From Smallanthus sonchifolius (taxonomy: Eukaryota; Streptophyta; Magnoliopsida; Asterales; Asteraceae): 64,000 bases of DNA. The DNA is taken from positions 17,738,001-17,802,000 of the forward strand of contig CM042032.1 in NCBI GenBank assembly GCA_023525975.1, read 5' to 3'. The translations under genes and the position numbers were made by a program. Position 1 is the first letter of the stretch; every line of letters starts with the position of its first letter. Under the pieces are notes generated by a model that was not told the DNA's origin, did no database searches, and saw nothing but the letters and a program-made list of their open reading frames with translations. Positions 50,555-60,860 of the stretch are shown here, in pieces.

Positions 50555-51093
50555 TTTTAAAAAAATAATTTCTGAAAAAAATTTCCAAGTGTTGAAGCTG
50601 AACACCCCTTAGGCGAAGATAATAAGTTCGCTTCAGTGAGTACCAAGCGAACTTGAGATCAAGCGAACAAGACAAGTTCGCTTAAGGATGAAATCCGGTA
50701 AGTTCGCCTAAAATGTGAGAAGCGAACTTAATAAGTTCGCTTGCTAAGTTCACCTGTACAGGAACTAGCAAGTTCGCTTAGACTGTTGTGACAAACTCAG
50801 AGGAATCTCTACCCAAACACGAACCAAGAACTTCAAAAACCTTGATTTCTCAGCGAATTGATGGAATTTAAGGAAATTGAATCGTAGGATTATGAATTTT
50901 ATCAAATAGAACACTTCTATCGGTCTAATTTCGTCAAAATCAATTCCAAAAACACGAATTCAGCAGAGAAACGATCTTCAAGAAATTGAAAAACTCCATT
51001 GATGCAGAAATTTCAAAAATGTTGAATTTCTTGTCGAATTGTACACAAAACCGTCACTAATCACCAAGAATCGTACTTAATTCACGAGCATAT

Positions 51094-51105
51094 GCTCTGA
51101 TACCA
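51094..51105 (-). promoter_or_regulatory. Element A primer-binding site, outer
   Basis: The minus strand reads TGGTATCAGAGC, two bases inside the complete 5' LTR. In a full-length transcript this is the site used for minus-strand DNA synthesis. Confidence 0.9.
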
Positions 51106-51107
51106 CT

Positions 51108-51607
51108 TGTAGGTCAAGGTAACTCAACTACTGATCGGACTCGTAATATGACGTTGCTATAACACGAAGTGCGGAATCCTTCATGTTAACATTTGTATAC
51201 TAACCGACAATTGAAACAACACGCGTAAATAAACTTCTCGTTATATTCCAAATTTCATAGAGTTTACAAGATAATCACTTCTGCTTCTCTCTGTTCTGTT
51301 TCTCTCTGCTCTGCTATCCTCTCTATTGAACAGACTGTAAACTCTATATTTATAAACACAAGTTCTGATATAAGCGAACATATTAAGTTCACCTCTAACA
51401 GCTTAAGCGAACTTAACAAGTTCGTCTCAGTTAGACCTAAGCGAACTTATTAAGTTCGCCTCTGATAGACCAGGTGACCTTAACAAGTTCACCTCTAGGC
51501 TCACTTGTAAAAACACTTAGTAACTTTAGACATTTACATAACAAAAACATAAAGACATAAAATCTAACTATTACAAGCTTTTGTAATTACAAATCTATGT
51601 CCTAACA
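51108..51607 (-). mobile_element. Element A 5' LTR (complete)
   Basis: 500 bp, TG to CA, about ten differences from the 3' LTR by eye. TATA box on the minus strand near 51343-51357, motif array at 51373-51490, primer-site mimic at 51459-51472 (minus strand TGGTCTATCAGAGG). Confidence 0.92.
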
Positions 51608-51612
51608 CTACT
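51608..51612. repeat. Target-site duplication of A, right
   Basis: CTACT, matching 31140-31144. Removing A and one copy restores the B LTR (GTTCTACTTGTTTGAG). Confidence 0.85.
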
Positions 51613-51639
51613 TGTTTGAGTACGCCACAGGGACTTTCA
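51613..51639 (+). mobile_element. Element B 5' LTR part 2
   Basis: The last 27 bp of the B LTR, ending GGGACTTTCA, directly followed by A and then TTGGTATCAGAGC (primer site 51642-51653). Confidence 0.8.
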
Positions 51640-52266
51640 ATTGGTATCAGAGCTATGGCTCAGAACCGGAAGGACTAATCTCCTATTCGGTTCACTATTA
51701 CTCGTGATTCAGTGTTTAATTCCACATATTCATCATTTAGACGTTAAAAGAATGATTTTTATCGGTGGAATTCTTCAAATTCGTGGTATTTTATGAGTTT
51801 GATGATTCCAGAGCTTAAAGAACTTGAAGAGATGAAGTTTTTACCACCAAATTAAGAATATTCAATGTTTTTTGCTCGAACAGCCCATTCAGGAGAACTT
51901 GTTGTCTGCTGCAATTACAGGCAAACTTGTTAAGTTCGCTGGAAGATGTTGTGGTGAACTTGTTAAGTTCGCTAGGGTTTGTTCGTAAGTGAACTGGCAC
52001 TGTTTTAAGCCAACTTGTTGAGTGAGTGATAAAAAAATGAGCGGTTCAGTGCGGCTGACTTGAGAGGGTTGATCGGGGGTCGAATCCATCATGGATTTGC
52101 GTGATTCCAGTTGGTTTTGTTAAAGAACTTATAGAACTTTGTTCTACAAGAAAAGTTGATTGATTTGGCCAAGAAATGAGAGAGATATGGCCAAGCAAAG
52201 TCGGGAAAAATTCTAGCCATTTGCTGTTTGAAACTTTAGTTTTCGGTTTGGAGAGGGGGAGATGTG
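51640..52266 (+). other. Element B internal region (leader and polypurine tract only)
   Basis: After the primer site there is leader sequence with GCGAACTT-like motifs at 51905-51975. Then comes a 130-bp stretch (52132-52264) that closely resembles 379-520 in the tandem array (GATTTGGCC, GAAATGAGAGAGATATGG), ending in the purine tract GGAGAGGGGGAGA. No gag or pol is present, so B is a non-autonomous or deleted element of about 0.6 kb internal length. Confidence 0.65.
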
Positions 52267-53035
52267 ACAACCGCGGCGTTTTAGGTCAACACCCGTGTTC
52301 GACGAGTTCTTATGATAATAATAATATTATTATTATTTTTAGTACGTTGAAATATACTTTTAAACGAAAGGAACTCGTTGGAGAATGACAAATTATAGCA
52401 AGATTTATTTCAGTGTTATAATGTCAAAATTTTGATCAAGTTCGGGTCTATACACGTTAACACCCGAGTCGAGCGGTTTCATAAATTTTAATTTAAATCC
52501 GAAAGGCTAAATATTTACAAGACGCAAGTACTCGAGGTAAAATAATGAATTATAATAAGTTATTTTTGGGTAAACTAATGCCTCTATTTTTATCGGGTTC
52601 ATTTAAGCGAAAAACCGACACGCGATCGGAGACCACGGGGGCTATAAATACCCCAACTCCATCTCCACTAGCTCATTTGCAAACTTTTTCAGAAAAAGTT
52701 AGAGAGAGAGGGCAGATAATTCATGTGGTGGTGGTGGTCCGGCGGTGGTCCGGTGGCGGCCGACGGCTGTCCGTGGTGGCTGAAGGTGGCCGGATATGCG
52801 GTTTTTCACCCGGAACTGTTTTTAGATGCTACGAACGCAATGGTAAGCTCATATTTCCCTAAATATTTGCTTAAACTCATCAAAAATGCAAAATTTAATC
52901 TGTCCAGAATGTTGTTGCATGCGCAGTCTAAAAGATCGGACGATCCCTGGAAATCCGACCGTAAGAAATGCATGAATTTTGGGTAGAATGTAGAAATAAA
53001 GACTGATGGCTACAAAATTCTCTAAGTACAAATGC
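52267..53035 (+). mobile_element. Probable LTR fragment of an unassigned element
   Basis: It begins TGTGACAACC right after the polypurine tract of B but does not match the B 5' LTR. A TATA-like GCTATAAATACCCC lies near 52640, followed by a CT-rich leader and a GGTGGTGG/CCGGCGG-rich stretch, as in LTR R/U5 regions. The 3' end is not clear. The Gly/Trp-rich frame at 52723-52986 looks like a by-product of the GGT repeats. Confidence 0.4.
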
Positions 53036-53693
53036 TGTTGATCTCAAACATTGCTGCGTATCGACAAAGTTGCAGCTGATAGGCTTTATCCGTTGCTAAC
53101 AAAAACTGCAGCTGATATGCCTTATTTGCTGCTGACCAAAGTTGCAGTTGATATGCCTTATCCACTGAAGATCAAAGTTGCAGCTGATAGCCTTCTCACT
53201 AAAGATCAAACGTTGCAGCTGACTGTTCTTGATAAAGCAACCAATACCACTGACAACTTTCTGCTGTTACACTGACACACTCCACGCAGAAAGAATGTCA
53301 TTGGCACAGGACAATAAAAGATAACGACACTCTCCTTTTGAGTATTCAAGCTATGATGCAAAGAAGACGTTTGAATAAAGTTAACCTTGGTAGTTATTAT
53401 TATTGTCTGTATATGTAGAATAGCTTCAATACAAGATCAACGGTCTGTGTTAGATTTGATCCTTAGAATCAAGGGTCTGTCTTGATTCTAAGTTACTATA
53501 TAAGTAGTACTTAGATTCATTGTAAAAGTACTTTTTGCTTAAGAGTTTTCTCTGTAATCTTATAACACTTGAAGCTTAATACAAATTGCATTTATCAGTA
53601 TTCTTCTTGTCTACTTGTTTACTTTGCTTAAGTTGTGATTGTTTCCGCCAATCTCAACTGGGATAGAACCCTCTTGTATTTACCGATCCTACA
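53036..53693 (+). mobile_element. Element C 5' LTR
   Basis: From TGTTGATCTC to GATCCTACA, 658 bp. U3 holds four to five imperfect 36-bp repeats with GTTGCAGCTGATA (53056-53235). A perfect 12-bp inverted repeat CTTAGAATCAAG...CTTGATTCTAAG (53462-53492) stands four bases upstream of the TATA box. The start is placed by the TG and the adjoining repeats, and no 3' copy is available to confirm it. Confidence 0.75.
53496..53506 (+). promoter_or_regulatory. Element C LTR TATA box
   Basis: CTATATAAGTA lies about 190 bp before the LTR end, next to a 12-bp hairpin. It probably sets the start of the genomic RNA. Confidence 0.55.
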
Positions 53694-53695
53694 AG

Positions 53696-53707
53696 TGGTA
53701 TCAGAGC
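53696..53707 (+). promoter_or_regulatory. Element C primer-binding site
   Basis: TGGTATCAGAGC follows the LTR end after AG, the same spacing as in element A. Confidence 0.9.
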
Positions 53708-53807
53708 TTTGGCTCACACATTAAACAAACTCACTTTTGTTTAATCATTCTCTGGTTCTATTCTTATCTATCTCTTCGCTAAAGTCACTCATTATCTAAA
53801 AATCAAA

Positions 53808-56800
53808 ATGGCTCAAAACAATGGATTTGAAGACATTGGAAGCATCAACAAACCACCAAGACTGGTGTCCGGGAAGATTACGACATGTGGAAGAACAGAA
53901 TGGAAATCTTCTTCTACTATCGGGAATATGGGATGTGGAAATCCATTAAAGATGGACCATACATACCCATGGTGTCCTCTGCTGATTCCGGAGGTGCAAT
54001 GGTTCCCAAAGAACCCTCCAAGTACTCTGATGAAGACATCAAGAAAATAGAGGTAGACTTCAAAGCCTTGAGAGCCATCCAGATGTGCTTACCAAATGAA
54101 GTTTTTCATAACTTCAGAAGTTACAAAACTGCTAAGGAGCTATGGGAGGCTCTTGAGAAGATGTTTGCTGGCTCAAAGGAAGTCAAAGAAAACAGAAGGG
54201 ACATCCTGAAGCAGCAGTATGAAAACTTCGTCTGGAAGGATGGTGAGTCCCTAACTGTTTTATATAACAAATTTACTTATCTTGTAGGTGAGCTGCAGTG
54301 CTCAAAGGTGAAGCTGGAGAATGAAGATATTCTCAAAAAGTTCATCAGGTCTTTACCTAGCTGCTGGACACTCTACACAGTGTCCATTAGAAGAACTAAG
54401 AATCTGAAGACTCTCCAAATGACTGAGCTCTTCGGTATGCTGAAAACCTATGAGCTAGAGATGATTCAGGCAAAAGAACGAAGCTCAAGCTATCAAAATG
54501 CCTCAACATCCACCACCACCTCTGCCCTCCACTCTGACCACTCAGGTCCTAGTTCTAGCAACTACTATCCTCCCATTGTCACCCATCCACAAACTCCAAC
54601 CTCTCAAACAAACACCTCACCATTTCTCCTAGAAGCTCCTCCTGAAACCTCAACCTCTGCTGCTTTTGTCTCTGAAAACTCAAGGAACATGTCCTTTATC
54701 AAGGAGGATCTGGAATGCTTCCATCCATATGACTTAGAAGAAATGGACATACAACACTCGTATGCCATGCTCTCTATAAGAGCAAAAAGGTTCTACTCTA
54801 GAACAGGAAGACCCATTCCAAGCAACAACTCCAACACCAGAGTTGGATTAGATAAAAGCAAACTAAGATGTTACAACTGTAACCAACTGGGTCACTTTGC
54901 TAGAGAATGCAAGGCACCAAGAACCAATCCAGCTACTCCTCAACCAAGACAAGCTCACCAAGCCCAACCCAAACAACAACAGCAACAAGCTACTCCTCCA
55001 GTTCAAACTGCAGATTGTGCAACTGTTGGAACCTCTGACTTCGACTGGAGCTTCCAGTATGAAGATCTGCCTGCCAACATCCAAGCTCTTATGGCAGACA
55101 CAACTGAGATACCGCCTCAGGTATATGAATATCTCTTTTCCAAGATTGTATTGATAAGGTGTTAGGCTACAGAAAGCATAATCAAAACCTTATAGATCAA
55201 AATGAAGAGTTTCATCAAATGAAATCTGAATTCATAAAGGTAGAAAACAACTATAAAGAAAAAGTTAACTGCCTAAAGAAAGAGATTTCAATACTAAAAC
55301 ATGAACAAAGCAATATTGAAACTCAGATTGATGATCTACTAGCTAGATAAAAAGCTACCAGAGCAGAATTGGCAGAACAAAAAGTTAATGTTGATAAATA
55401 TGAATTTGCATCTAAAAAGCTGCAAAAAACTTTTAGATGCTCAAATTCATGAAAAGGTAAAAACTGGTCTAGGGTATCATGGTAATCAATACCAATCCAT
55501 TGCACCTCCTGCTGACTACGTTGTCATCCATGAACCAAGCTTCAATCTCTCAAACCTTGAAAAGGCAAACCGAGATCTTGATCCCTGAAGGCATGAACCA
55601 TTGGTACAAAAGTGCACTACCTCGTCAGATTCTGTGTCAACTTGTTCAGACTCCACTAAAGCTGAGGAGGCCTCATCAACGGCTCATGTACCAACACCGC
55701 CGATCTTGGAAGTCATTCAAACAAGTGCTCCTGTTCCTTTCATTCTCTTAGTACAAGTACCATCTTCAGTACAAGTACCAGCTGCTCCAGTTCCTATGCC
55801 TTTCAGCCAAATCAAAAGCAGCTATCCTCCAGAAGGAAGAAAGCTAACTGTTGAAAAGGGACAGTCCTCAACTTCCATCAACTCCAAGCCTCGAAGGAAG
55901 GTGTTTGACATATGTCATGCTCCTGGAGAAAGAGTTCCATATGCTCAAAAGACATTGGAAGAAGCCACCTTTGAACACAACAAAGCTCACCCTTGGAACT
56001 TCAAAGACCTTTTCAAAAGAAAGGATTATGTTTATCTTTCAAGGGACAAACTGACTAAATCATGCTTTGTCTGTGGCAAATACAATCACACTGCCAGCAC
56101 CTGCTTCTACTACCTTCAGCAGCATAGAAACCTCAAGCAACATGCTTTTGAGAAGACAAAGAAGAACAAACATGTAAGAAGGTTTGAAGCCAAGACAACT
56201 TAATTCATAAACTCTCTTTCTCCACCAAGGGAGCAGTTGTCAAAACCTCAACAAACTTGCATAATCTGTGGTGAACCAGGCCACTTCGCTGCAAATTATA
56301 AGTTTAACCCTTTCAACCAGATCCTTCATCAAGCCCTCATAAACAAAAGCTAACCAGCAAAAGAACTTCTACAGAGAAGCCCTATGTCAACAAGGTAAAG
56401 AAGGATCAGTAGGCATCGGTTGTTGATCCATCAGCAACAAGCAAAAATGTTGGAAAGCAAGTTAAGCCCAAGAAAACAAAGGACAAGCTTTCAGCAGCAA
56501 CCAAATCTGCTGCTGCCCAAGCAAAATCATCAGCATCAAAATCTGCTGCTGATAAGCCAAAGCCATCAACAGCAACAAAATATGCTGCTGATAAACTAAA
56601 GTCCTCAGTAGCAAAATCAGCTGCTGATAAAGCAAATCCATCAGCAGCCAAAGCAAAATTAGCTGCTGACAAAGAAAAGAGAACTGAAAGACCATCTCCT
56701 CAACAATGGAAAGCCAAGATCCCAGTTTCTATCACTCCAAGAATCATCATTGGCTCTGTTGAATGCACACATGATGAATCTAACATTCCATGAACCCTTT
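53808..56800 (+). pseudogene. gag: Element C gag, frameshifted
   Basis: The start is MAQNNGFEDIGSINKPPRL at 53808. A 1-base shift near 53870 leads into the main frame (MWKNRMEIFFYY, ELWEALEKMFAGSKEVKENR, FVWKDGESLTVLYNKF), which carries a CCHC knuckle CYNCNQLGHFARECK near 54870. Shifts near 55150 and 55370 surround a coiled-coil-like piece (CLKKEISILKHEQSN). Later in the main frame come a second knuckle CFVCGKYNHTASTC near 56065, a stop at 56201, and a third cysteine motif CIICGEPGHFAANY, which lacks the final Cys. An Ala/Lys/Ser-rich repeat (KSAADK units, 56490-56690) precedes pol. It is a large SIRE-like gag. Confidence 0.85.
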
Positions 56801-56834
56801 TCTTCAAGGATGCAAGCTCTTGGACTCCTCCCAC

Positions 56835-59800
56835 TAACTAGATCTCTATCATGTGCAGGGATAGCCAGGTCACAATAATAACACCTGGGTGGTAGATAGT
56901 GGTTGTTCCAGGCATATGACAGGCAACAGATCCATCCTCTCCAACTTCAGACACTTCAATGGAGGATATGTTGCCTTTGGAAGTGACACAAAGGGAGGAT
57001 CCATTACTGGACAAGGAACTATGTCCAACGAAAGAATGAGCATTGATATGGTCAACTATGTCAAAGAATTGGACTTCAATCTCATGAGTGTTTCCCAGGT
57101 CTGTGACCAAAAGCATTGGATGCTCTTCATGGATAAAGAATGCTTTGTACTGTCTCCACACTTATCCGTACCTCCTCCAGAAAAGATTTTATTAACTGCT
57201 CAGAGAAAAGAAAATCTTTATGTCCTGGACATGAATGAAGTCACTCCATCTGGGAGTGTTTCCTGTTTTCTGTCAAAAGCCTCAAATGATGAATCAGCTC
57301 TCTAGCACAGGAGATTAAGTCATGTTAATATCAAAACTATTAACAAACTGGTGAAGGATAATCTTGTTAGAGGGCTTCCTGACAAAGAATTCCAGCTAGA
57401 AGACCACCACATTGCTTGCTTAAAGGGGAAGCAACACAAGAGTTCTCACAAGCCCAAGACCTAGAATACAAATGACACTCCACTACAGCTGCTGCATATG
57501 GATCTCTTCGGTCCTACAAATGTCATGTCAATGGGCAAAAAGTCATACTGTCTGGTGATAACTGATGACTACACCAGATTCTCATGGGTATACTTCTTGA
57601 GAACTAAAGATGAAACTACTGAAATTCTCAAATCCTACATTCTGAGGGTAGAGAATCAAAGCAATCAAACGGTGAAGATCATAAGGTGTGATCAGGGCAC
57701 AGAGTTCAAAAACCACACTTTGAACTATTTCTGTGAAAGCAAGGGGATAGAAAGACAATACAGTGCTCCAGGAACTCCTCAACAAAATGGAGTTGCTGAA
57801 AGGAGAAACATAACACTAATTGAGTCAGCAAGATCTATGTTGGCTGACTCAAAACTACCCCTCACATTCTGGGCAGAAGCAGTTAGCACAGCCTGCTATG
57901 TGCAAAATAGAGTTCTCATTGTCAAGCCCCTCAACAAGACGCCTTATGAACTTTGGTTTCAAAGATTTCCCTACATTGGGTTTCTAAAACCTTTTGGGTG
58001 TCCATGCACCATTCTCATCACACATGTTCCTAAGTTTGGTGCCAAATCTGATGAATGATATTTTGTGGGTTATTCCTCTCAATCAAAGGCCTACAGAGTA
58101 TTCAATTCAAGAACAAGAATTATGGAAGAATCAGCAAATGTGGAATGTAGAGAACACATCGTCTGTGAGCAAGGAAAAGGCCAAAACTGGTTTTTTGACA
58201 TAGACTCCTTCTCCCAAATATTTGAGCCTCTCACCTTCTCAAATATGGAGTCTAACTCTACACAAGCACCTGCCTCCACTTCATCCACTGACTACAGACT
58301 GGATTTTCCCAAACCTTTTATCCGTCTGAGAAGACCATCCATTGATCCTCCATCAGTTGTGGAAGCAATTGAAGCAAGTGAAGCCGGAACAAGACTCTCC
58401 AATGTCACCAGCAGCAGCTTGTCTGAAACTGAAAATTTAAATGAAGACTCTTCGGTAAATGCTGTAGATGCTGTTGATGTTATTGCTGAAAATATTGATG
58501 TGGCTGCTGATGTTGAAGACTCTTCCACCATGAATGTAGAGACCCCTGATCAAAATCAAATCAATCTAGGGCAAGGGATACAGCTGGAGGTGGTATTAGC
58601 ATAGAGGATCCACAAAGAACATCCTCAAGAAAATATTATTGGCCAAGTCCACCAAGGAGTGCTCACAAGAAGCAAATCTCACGAGGCCAATATATGCTTG
58701 TTTTCATGTTTTCTATCTCAGGTGGAACCCAAGAAGATAGATGAAGCACTCAAACACAGCAGCTGGATTGAGGCAATGTAGGAAGAGTTACTGCAATTCA
58801 AGAGGCAGGATGTCTGGAAACTTGTTGATCTTCCACCAGGTCAATATGATATTGGCACACGATGGGTTTTCATGAACATGTAAGATGAGAGAGGCATTGT
58901 AGTGAAAAACAAAGCCAGACTTGTAGCTCAAGGCTACACTCAGGAAGAAGGAATTAACTATGATGAAGTCTTTGCTCCTGTTGCCAGGCTGGAGGCCATC
59001 AGAATCTTCCTGGCATATGTTGCATCCAAGAATTTCACTATCTATCAAATGGATGTAAAGAGTGCCTTTCTGTATGGAAAGATTGGTGAGGAAGTATGCG
59101 TCAAACAGCCTCCAGGATTTGTAGATCCTGCACATCCTACTCAAGTGTTTAAACTAGACAAAGCTTTATACGGCTTACATCAAGCACCAAGAGCCTGGTA
59201 TGAAACTTTGTCAGGATATCTACTAAGCAACAACTTCAGAAGGGGTGCTATTGACCAGACCTTGTTTATCAAAGATGAAGGGGGAGAAATCTTACTAGTT
59301 CAAATCTATGTTGATGATATCATCTTTTGATCAACAAGGAAAAAGTTGTGCAAAGACTTTGAGATTCTGATGCACTCAAAGTTTGAAATGAGTTCAATGG
59401 GTGAACTAAATTTCTTCTTGGGTCTACAAGTCAAACATGTCCCAAATGGAATCTTCATCAGCCAGTACAAATATGTAAAGAGCATTTTGGAAAGATTCAA
59501 GATGGCTGACTGCTCTGCTACAAAAACCCCTATGCAAGTGCACCATCAGCTGACTCCAGACAAAGATGGCCAAGACACTGATCAACATCAGTACCATACA
59601 ATGATAGGGTCTATCATGTATCTCACTGCCTCAAGGCCAGATATCATGTTTGCAGTATGTCTCTGTGCAAGATTTCAAGCAGCTCCAAAGGTTTCATATC
59701 TTCAAGCTATCAAGAGAATTATTAGATACCTAAAGGGAGCCCCAAGACTTGGGCTTTGGTACTCTAAGAATGACAAGTTCAATCTGTATGCATACACTGA

Positions 59801-60251
59801 CAGTGATTATGGGGGATGCAACTTGGACAAAAAGTCCACATCAGGAGGATGTCAGTTTCTGGGAGGGAGACTGATTTCATGGTAGTGAAAGAAGCAAACA
59901 TGTTTTTCAACTTCTACAGCTAAAGCAGAATACATTGCAGCTTCAAGTTGCTGTGCACAAGTCACATGGATACAAAATCAAATGCTGGATTATGGGATGC
60001 CTTTCATGGCAACTCCAATTCACATTGACAACATGAGTGCTATATCAATCACAAACAATCCGGTGCAGCACTCCAAGACAAAGCACATTGACATCAGGTA
60101 TCATTTCATAAGAGATCAAGCTGAGAAAAAGAGGATTATTTTAACCAAAGTTCATACAAATGAGCAATATGCTGATTTGTTTACAAAACCTTTTGATGAA
60201 GCTAGATTCAAATATTTAGTTGAATCCATTGGTATGATGAACTTTGATTAA
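56835..60251 (+). pseudogene. pol: Element C pol: protease, integrase, reverse transcriptase, RNase H
   Basis: One frame covers the whole of pol without a shift. Protease has WVVDSGCSRHMTG, with the catalytic Asp at 56895. Integrase has HRRLSHVN, CLKGKQHKSSH, LLHMDLFGPT, IRCDQGTEFKNH and PQQNGVAERRN. A divergent linker (58200-58800) follows. Reverse transcriptase has NKARLVAQGYTQEEG, QMDVKSAFLYGK and YVDDIIF. RNase H has YTDSDYGGCNLDKKSTSGG, AKAEYIAASSCC, SKTKHIDIRYHFIRDQ and TKPFDEARF, ending at TAA 60249. In-frame stops lie at 57303, 57462, 58056, 58602, 58779, 58881, 59328, 59883 and 59886. The catalytic residues are otherwise conserved. Confidence 0.93.
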
Positions 60252-60860
60252 AATCTATCTCTAAAATTGTGTTTTTGTCTTTCGTTGTAAATAAAAGTTA
60301 TGAGTCAGCAGCATTTTTGTCCTTTAGCTGCTGACAGGTTTAATCTTCAGCAGCAAAGGATTTGCCACTGACTGCTTTAAGTTATTAGCAGGAACAGGTT
60401 TCCTACGGATAGCTTTAAGGCTGTCAGCAGCAACATCTTTGCTGCAGATCATTGAATCCATCAGCAGCAATTGAGTTTGCTGCTGACAGACTTAACCTTC
60501 CGCAGCAACCAAGCTTGCAGCGGACAGGCTTATTCATCCACAGCAACCAAGTTTGCTGCTGATGGGTAAATTTAAGTCCAAATCAACTTTTACCCGCTGT
60601 AAAAAAAATTAACGTCAGTCTTTACCATGACTGCCTCGGTGTATTACATCTGTAACAGTAAAAAGTGAATAAGGTTGTACTGTACAAGTCATTCTGCTTT
60701 TTCCCTCCTCTGTCGTTATAAGAACAAATCAAATTTTCCTTACCACCTCTTCACATTCAATTTCACCCTAAACCTACATCACTTTCTCTCAAGTCTCCAC
60801 CACATTCAAAGCCTTCCATATTCTTAAACCTTCAAACCTTCCCTCCAAAATCAAACAACA
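60252..60860 (+). other. Element C spacer between pol and aORF
   Basis: Bases 60300-60570 are a run of CAGCAGCAA and GCTGCTGAC motifs in inverted arrangement (for example CAGCAGCAATTGAGTTTGC then TGCTG). A TTATAAGAAC box (about 60714) and a CT-rich leader follow, with ACATCACTTTCTCTCAAG before the aORF start. This looks like a promoter and 5' leader for the aORF, in contrast to the acceptor-like sites in A, D and the 4929 copy. Confidence 0.5.

Larger units (their letters stand above)
31145..51607 (-). mobile_element. Element A: 20.5-kb Ty1/copia element with triplicated 5' region
   Basis: A is bounded by full LTRs at 51108-51607 (5') and 31145-31643 (3') and by CTACT duplications at 31140-31144 and 51608-51612. 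In element order it contains: primer site, gag copy 3 (partial), a junction piece of a related LTR, truncated A LTR, primer site, gag copy 2 (partial), junction piece, truncated LTR, primer site, gag copy 1 plus pol, a 2.4-kb spacer, aORF, polypurine tract and 3' LTR. The repeat period is 3380-3382 bp. Gene order within pol (protease, integrase, reverse transcriptase, RNase H) defines Ty1/copia, and the large 3' ORF suggests a SIRE/Maximus-like lineage. It lies inside the LTR of element B. Confidence 0.88.

Noticed and set aside
52723..52986. Gly/Trp/Val-rich ORF as a possible glycine-rich host protein
   Set aside because: It arises from a GGT/CCGG-rich stretch in a probable LTR, with competing frames and no conserved motif.
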